From Sulfolobus sp. S-194 (lineage in GTDB: Archaea > Thermoproteota > Thermoprotei_A > Sulfolobales > Sulfolobaceae), in assembly GCF_012222305.1 (NCBI RefSeq), contig NZ_CP035730.1:2321501-2385500 (forward strand): DNA of 64,000 nucleotides, in the 5' to 3' direction. A program made the position numbers and the translations under genes. Shown here piece after piece: positions 59,828-64,000 of this stretch (its first letter is position 1; each line of letters begins with the position of its first letter). The notes beneath the pieces were generated by a model that saw nothing but the letters and a program-made list of their open reading frames with translations, had not been told where the DNA came from and did no database searches.

Positions 59828-61054
59828 ATGAAATATAATATAGTCTTAAAATTTGAAGTAGAGGGTATAGTCGAAAAAACTGATGTAATAGGTGCAATAT
59901 TTGGCCAGACTGAAAACTTATTTGGAGATGAATTCGACCTAAGAGAGTTGCAAGATAAGGGAAGACTAGGAAGAATTTACGTTAACATCAATACTAGTAA
60001 AAACAAGACTGAAGGAGAGATAATAATACCATCTAACTTAGACCGAATAGAGACAGCATTAATAGCAGCAATGGTAGAAAATGTAGATAAAGTAGGTCCG
60101 TATAATGCAAGATTCAAGCTAGTAGAAATCCAAGATATAAGAGAAGAAAAAATAAAGAAAATTATTGATAGAGCCAAAGAGATTCTAGGTACATGGACGA
60201 AAGAAAAGACATTAGATATTAAAGAGGTAATTTACGAAATATCATCAGCTGTTAAGGCGGGAGAGATAATAGAATATGGCCCAGACAGGTTACCTGCAGG
60301 ACCAGATGTAGATAAGGACCCAGAGCTAATAATCGTAGAAGGAAGAGCCGATGTTATTAATCTATTAAGATATGGCTACAAGAATGTGATAGCAATAGAA
60401 GGAGCTACTGGAAAAATACCCCAAACTATAATAGATCTTGCTAAACAAAAGAAGACTGTAATAGCTTTTCTTGACGGAGATCATGGTGGAGACTTAATAC
60501 TCAAAGAACTTTTAGCAAATAATGTGAAAATTGATTATGTTGCTAGAGCTCCTACAGGCAAAGAAGTAGAAGAATTAACTGGAAAAGAGATAAATAAATC
60601 ACTGGCAAATATGATGACTGTAGCACAATATATGAAAAAACAGCAAGAAGCCCAGCAAGCATTAAAAGAAGCACTAGCGCCGGAAAGTCAACCCCCAATA
60701 GTTGTTTCAAAACCAACTACTCCAGAACAAATAAAAGAAATAACAATTAAAATACCTCAAAATATTATTGAAGAGATAAAAAAATTACCTGGAACATTAG
60801 AAGGAATAATGTTTGATGAAAATTGGAACCCTATAGAGAGGATTCAAGTCAGAGATATTGTGCAAAGACTTGAGAATTTAACTGATAATCAAAATATTAG
60901 CTACATAATATTTGATGGTGTAATAACTCAACGTTTATTAGATTTAGCTTCAGCGAAGAATATTAAACTCTTAGTAGGGGCAAGAATAGGAGGAATATCA
61001 AAAAGACCTAAAAACGTAGAAATCTTAACTATGACGGATTTATTTACTTCTTAA
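59828..61054 (+). CDS. dnaG: DnaG-family primase (archaeal; RNA-exosome-associated)
   Basis: 408 aa. The N-terminus matches archaeal DnaG (FEVEGIVEKTDVIGAIFGQT). The TOPRIM core is complete: IIVEGRADVINLLRYG (Glu) and TVIAFLDGDHGGDLI (Asp-Gly-Asp). The C-terminal half contains a Gln/Pro linker (KQQEAQQALKEALAPESQPP) and a final domain. In Sulfolobus the protein binds the exosome and has primase activity. Its 3' end overlaps the convergent polymerase by 11 bp. Confidence 0.93.
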   Translation: MKYNIVLKFEVEGIVEKTDVIGAIFGQTENLFGDEFDLRELQDKGRLGRIYVNINTSKNKTEGEIIIPSNLDRIETALIAAMVENVDKVGPYNARFKLVEIQDIREEKIKKIIDRAKEILGTWTKEKTLDIKEVIYEISSAVKAGEIIEYGPDRLPAGPDVDKDPELIIVEGRADVINLLRYGYKNVIAIEGATGKIPQTIIDLAKQKKTVIAFLDGDHGGDLILKELLANNVKIDYVARAPTGKEVEELTGKEINKSLANMMTVAQYMKKQQEAQQALKEALAPESQPPIVVSKPTTPEQIKEITIKIPQNIIEEIKKLPGTLEGIMFDENWNPIERIQVRDIVQRLENLTDNQNISYIIFDGVITQRLLDLASAKNIKLLVGARIGGISKRPKNVEILTMTDLFTS

Positions 61055-63389
61055 AGAAACTTAAAATATCTACGCCACCAGTCTTAAGTGAACTTTCTTT
61101 TACTCCAAATCCTTCTAAAATTCTCATTGCAACTGGTATTATTTGTTTATCTACATAATATTCTACGTCAATTTTGTTTTTCTCTTTAACCAAAAAGTAT
61201 GGCTCAGCTTTATCAGAAATTTTTCCAGATCCCTTTACGATAACATAACCTATCTTAACACCTTTGGACACTAAATATCCAGCCTTTGCTGCCTTTTTAG
61301 CTGCAACTACATGAGGGGCTGTAACATCATACTCATCTAAGTTCTTATCTATTGTCTTCCATATTATTAAATCTTCTATTCTAAAGTTATATCTTCTTAA
61401 ATCAAATATGACTGATTTAACATATTTTATTGCATCCTCAACCTTTCCAGATTTGAGAATTAGCTCAATTACATTAGTTTGAACTTGCTTAGCTAAATCA
61501 CACCAATCTCCTCTAACGGCCTCAAACCCAACAATATCTATCCTACCATCTTCAGTTAACCCAGCATAGCGTTTCTTATTCTCAGTAAAGAATATCCTTT
61601 TATATATTTTATCTATTTTAATTTCTAATCCAAATTTGGAAGATATTTCTGCTATTAATGAATTGGTATCCCCTCCTCCCTTAACAAAAATAGAATCAGT
61701 ATCACCATATATTACTGTAAAACCTTTTTCTTTAGCAATTTTTGCTGACTCAGATATTATTTGTCTCCCCCAAGCCGTAACAGCTTCTGCACCTTCTTTA
61801 CTGTACCACCTTGCACCTAACCAGCCCATATAACCATAAAAAGCATTTGCCATTACTTTTAGAGCTCGTTGTCTCGCATCTAGTACCCTCTTGTCATATT
61901 CATCGGCTGTTTTTTCCATTAACTTCTTTACTTCTTTCCTCTCTTGTATTAGTTTCTCAAGGACATTTTTATATAATCCAGGAGGCTCTTTTCTAAATTT
62001 ATGTCCTACTGGAGAGACCCAGCAATTTTCGCATTCTCCTTTTACCAGAGTATCTGGACCAATATTATATTTTATCATTATTGAGGGATACATTGACGAG
62101 AAATCCAAGACATAGACATCTTCATGTATTCCAGGTAATGGCGAGATTACTAAACCTCCTTCATAGCTTTCATACTCTCTCTCCTCTTTATTTGGAATAA
62201 GTTCATTATATTTATACGCCTCCCTCATTAATAGCCACTCAACTCTGTGACCAACACTAGCCATGGAAAGTTGATCTAGTGGTAATCCACTAATTCTGGT
62301 TAGTTCAATTCCAAAAGGTATGAATACTTCTCCTAAAAGATACGCAGATTTTGCATCATCTAAGTTGTATTTAAGTAATATATCCCTCTTCTTCTCATCA
62401 TCCCAATACTTCGGAATATCATACCATTCCACAATCGTTCTTTTCTCCTTAGGTAATACACCTAAATAGTCTGCTATATTTTCAAGGGTTTTAACTTTTA
62501 CTTCTTGTATAGATTGGGCAAAACCATATAGGTCAACATTTAACCTCCCAGTTATCGAATAATGTCCATAAACTCCTTGAGATGGTTCACCGTTAACTCT
62601 CCTTCCTACATCTAATCTAATTCCTCTTATATTTGCCCTTTCTAGTAAATAGGGCCAATCGAAATTGTTTATATTATATCCTACAATAATGTCAGGATCA
62701 TAGGTTTGTATAAAATTAATAAATTCACGTATAGCCCTTAAATCATCATACTTATCAGCTAAAAATTGTTTTCCTCCTTCTTTTGTCCATACTCCAATTA
62801 TTATAACAGGATCTCTCCTTGGATTAGGAGAACCATATTTATTATAAACCTCAATATCAAAGGCCAAAACTTTAAGCTCTGGTATTTTATCTTCATAAAG
62901 CTTATTTATTTTCTTTAATTCATAAACTTTATTGACTCTAAAATTATTCTCTTTTACTTCTTCTACTTCAGCCTCAATCCAATAGAAAGGTTTTAGATTA
63001 TTATCTATAGAATATCTCATATAAAAACGAATATCAGCCTCTAAAACACTTTTTACTCCTTTAATCTTTGCTACTTCATCTCTATACACTCTTACATAAG
63101 CTGGAATTACTGTTTCTATTTTTAAAACCTTTACAGGTGAGCCAAAGTATTTCTTTTCTTCCACGTTTATTGAAGTGATCGGTGAATATGGTTTACTAAG
63201 TTTTAATATTTCTTTTCTAATTTCCTCAATGTTATAGTTATCATCTATCAATGCATAGAAATATGGATGGAATTTTTTCTCTAATAATACAACCTTATTA
63301 CCCTCTTTATCAATAGCCCAAATATAAATAACGGGTTTGTTTTCAACTACATCATATGAGAAGTCAAGTATAAAGAAATTATCAATCAT
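61044..63389 (-). CDS. Family B DNA polymerase (PolB3/Dpo3 type)
   Basis: 781 aa, the size of crenarchaeal PolB3. The 3'-5' exonuclease is intact: LAFDIEVYNK (ExoI), VGYNINNFDWPYL (ExoII) and YNLDDAKSAYLL (ExoIII). Polymerase motifs: DFSSMYPSIMIKYNIG (A), RQRALKVMANAFYGYMG (B) and YGDTDSIFVKGG (C). So it should both polymerise and proofread. Sulfolobales have three to four DNA polymerases; this one is probably auxiliary or repair-related. Confidence 0.9.
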   Translation of the reverse strand: MIDNFFILDFSYDVVENKPVIYIWAIDKEGNKVVLLEKKFHPYFYALIDDNYNIEEIRKEILKLSKPYSPITSINVEEKKYFGSPVKVLKIETVIPAYVRVYRDEVAKIKGVKSVLEADIRFYMRYSIDNNLKPFYWIEAEVEEVKENNFRVNKVYELKKINKLYEDKIPELKVLAFDIEVYNKYGSPNPRRDPVIIIGVWTKEGGKQFLADKYDDLRAIREFINFIQTYDPDIIVGYNINNFDWPYLLERANIRGIRLDVGRRVNGEPSQGVYGHYSITGRLNVDLYGFAQSIQEVKVKTLENIADYLGVLPKEKRTIVEWYDIPKYWDDEKKRDILLKYNLDDAKSAYLLGEVFIPFGIELTRISGLPLDQLSMASVGHRVEWLLMREAYKYNELIPNKEEREYESYEGGLVISPLPGIHEDVYVLDFSSMYPSIMIKYNIGPDTLVKGECENCWVSPVGHKFRKEPPGLYKNVLEKLIQERKEVKKLMEKTADEYDKRVLDARQRALKVMANAFYGYMGWLGARWYSKEGAEAVTAWGRQIISESAKIAKEKGFTVIYGDTDSIFVKGGGDTNSLIAEISSKFGLEIKIDKIYKRIFFTENKKRYAGLTEDGRIDIVGFEAVRGDWCDLAKQVQTNVIELILKSGKVEDAIKYVKSVIFDLRRYNFRIEDLIIWKTIDKNLDEYDVTAPHVVAAKKAAKAGYLVSKGVKIGYVIVKGSGKISDKAEPYFLVKEKNKIDVEYYVDKQIIPVAMRILEGFGVKESSLKTGGVDILSFFKK

Positions 63390-63424
63390 AAATAATTAGT
63401 ATATAAGATAAGATTTATTTTTAA

Positions 63425-63883
63425 TTATTCGAAACTCCTATCCTTAGAAAAGCTTTTAACCATTATAAATGCATGTTTACCTCTCCCATAATAGTTTTTC
63501 TGAAGTTTTACTATGATATAACCAAGTTTGTGATAGAATTCAATCGCTGTCTTATTTTTGTAGTTAACTTCTAGATACGAGTGAGTGCATTTATATATCT
63601 TAAATCTATTTTCTAGCTCCTTTAGAAGTAAAGAACCTATTCCTTTTTCTCTGTAATCTTTCTTTACTGCTATCGATACTACATGACCACGGTAACCAAA
63701 TTGAATTATTCCTAGACTATATCCCACTACCACATCTCCTTGTTTGGCTACTAAAAATAGTTCTCGTGATAAATAATAATAAGCCTTTAGCAAAGAATAA
63801 GGATAAGGGTCTTCAAAACTCTCAATTTCTACCTCATACACTTTTGGTAAGTCACTTTCATCTACATTAGTTATAATTATCAC
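63425..63883 (-). CDS. rimI: GNAT N-acetyltransferase (archaeal NAT/RimI-like)
   Basis: 152 aa. The acetyl-CoA loop [20 protein letters not shown] follows [15 protein letters not shown], and the tail [19 protein letters not shown] contains the conserved Asn/Tyr of Ard1-type enzymes. Archaeal NATs acetylate protein N-termini including Alba. It is divergent from the pelota gene with a 24-bp gap, so both promoters must be short. Confidence 0.85.
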   Translation of the reverse strand: MIIITNVDESDLPKVYEVEIESFEDPYPYSLLKAYYYLSRELFLVAKQGDVVVGYSLGIIQFGYRGHVVSIAVKKDYREKGIGSLLLKELENRFKIYKCTHSYLEVNYKNKTAIEFYHKLGYIIVKLQKNYYGRGKHAFIMVKSFSKDRSFE

Positions 63884-63907
63884 TATCTCTCGTATAAATT
63901 ATGTATT

Positions 63908-64000
63908 ATGAAGATTTTAGAGTTTGATGATAAAAGGGGGATAATGAAATTACATATAGAGAATGAGGATGATTTATGGATATTACATATTATACTAAAA
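63908..64000 (+). CDS. pelA: Pelota/Dom34 ribosome-rescue factor, N-terminal end (partial)
   Basis: ATG 63908 opens a frame that runs to the last base of the window. The 31 residues (starting [20 protein letters not shown], then [11 protein letters not shown]) match the N-terminal domain of archaeal pelota. That protein binds stalled ribosomes with aEF1-alpha and ABCE1. The rest of the gene is outside the window, so the domains downstream are not seen. Confidence 0.8.
   Translation, partial: MKILEFDDKRGIMKLHIENEDDLWILHIILK

Overview
The window is an AT-rich, gene-dense archaeal chromosome segment. It almost certainly comes from a thermoacidophilic crenarchaeon of the Sulfolobales, probably the Sulfurisphaera/Acidianus/Sulfolobus tokodaii-like group. 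Supporting signs are the archaeal ribosomal/RNA polymerase operon (uS13-uS4-uS11-RpoD-eL18-uL13-uS9-RpoN-uS2), a Dox-type cysteine-free quinol oxidase, an archaeal DnaG, a PolB3-type polymerase, TmcA, dolichyl-type lipid enzymes, a GC-rich 306-nt SRP RNA, leaderless genes with a TATA box about 26 bp upstream, and GGTGA-type Shine-Dalgarno sites inside operons.

Layout. 1-12.7 kb: the end of a transporter, an M28 peptidase, a YeeE/YedE sulfur transporter with a small membrane partner, a 36-codon leaderless gene, PhoH-KH ATPase plus exonuclease III, a SpoIIM-like membrane protein, TmcA, and a secreted beta-sandwich repeat protein next to an MMPL/RND transporter. 12.7-15.2 kb: a sparse accessory pocket with a decayed HEPN/MNT toxin-antitoxin pair and an orphan gene bracketed by a 31-33 bp inverted repeat. 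15.2-28.1 kb: housekeeping metabolism (GH15 glucoamylase/trehalase, acetyl-CoA synthetase, fumarase, triosephosphate isomerase, Nudix, esterase, antiporter). 28.2-28.4 kb: a 128-bp MITE-like insertion with an 8-bp target duplication. 28.4-40.4 kb: a tungstate/molybdate ABC transporter, glycerate kinase with a DtxR regulator, and molybdopterin genes (mobB, moeA, mobA) interleaved with methyltransferases, CBS repeats, Dph6 and an amidohydrolase. 41-45 kb: a tiny AbrB protein, TatD nuclease and the doxBCE terminal oxidase. 45.4-46 kb: tRNA-Ser(GCU) and SRP RNA. 46-57.9 kb: one long minus-strand run from the AIR synthase-like gene through ribosomal/RNAP genes into the isoprenoid/lipid-carrier genes (MEMO1, idi2, GGPP synthase, GlcNAc-1-P transferase), an alcohol dehydrogenase and a HAD phosphatase. 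57.9-64 kb: YjbQ, TyrRS, DnaG, PolB3, a GNAT acetyltransferase and the first 31 codons of pelota.

Functionally, the window joins information processing (translation, transcription, priming, DNA repair), membrane lipid precursor synthesis, aerobic respiration through a quinol oxidase, sulfur-compound uptake and molybdenum/tungsten use. The most unusual features are the MITE with its target duplication, the dead HEPN/MNT locus, the inverted repeats around an orphan gene, a leaderless 36-aa gene, an unassigned protein sitting between MEMO1 and idi2, and the fact that 10 of 11 convergent gene pairs overlap at their 3' ends.
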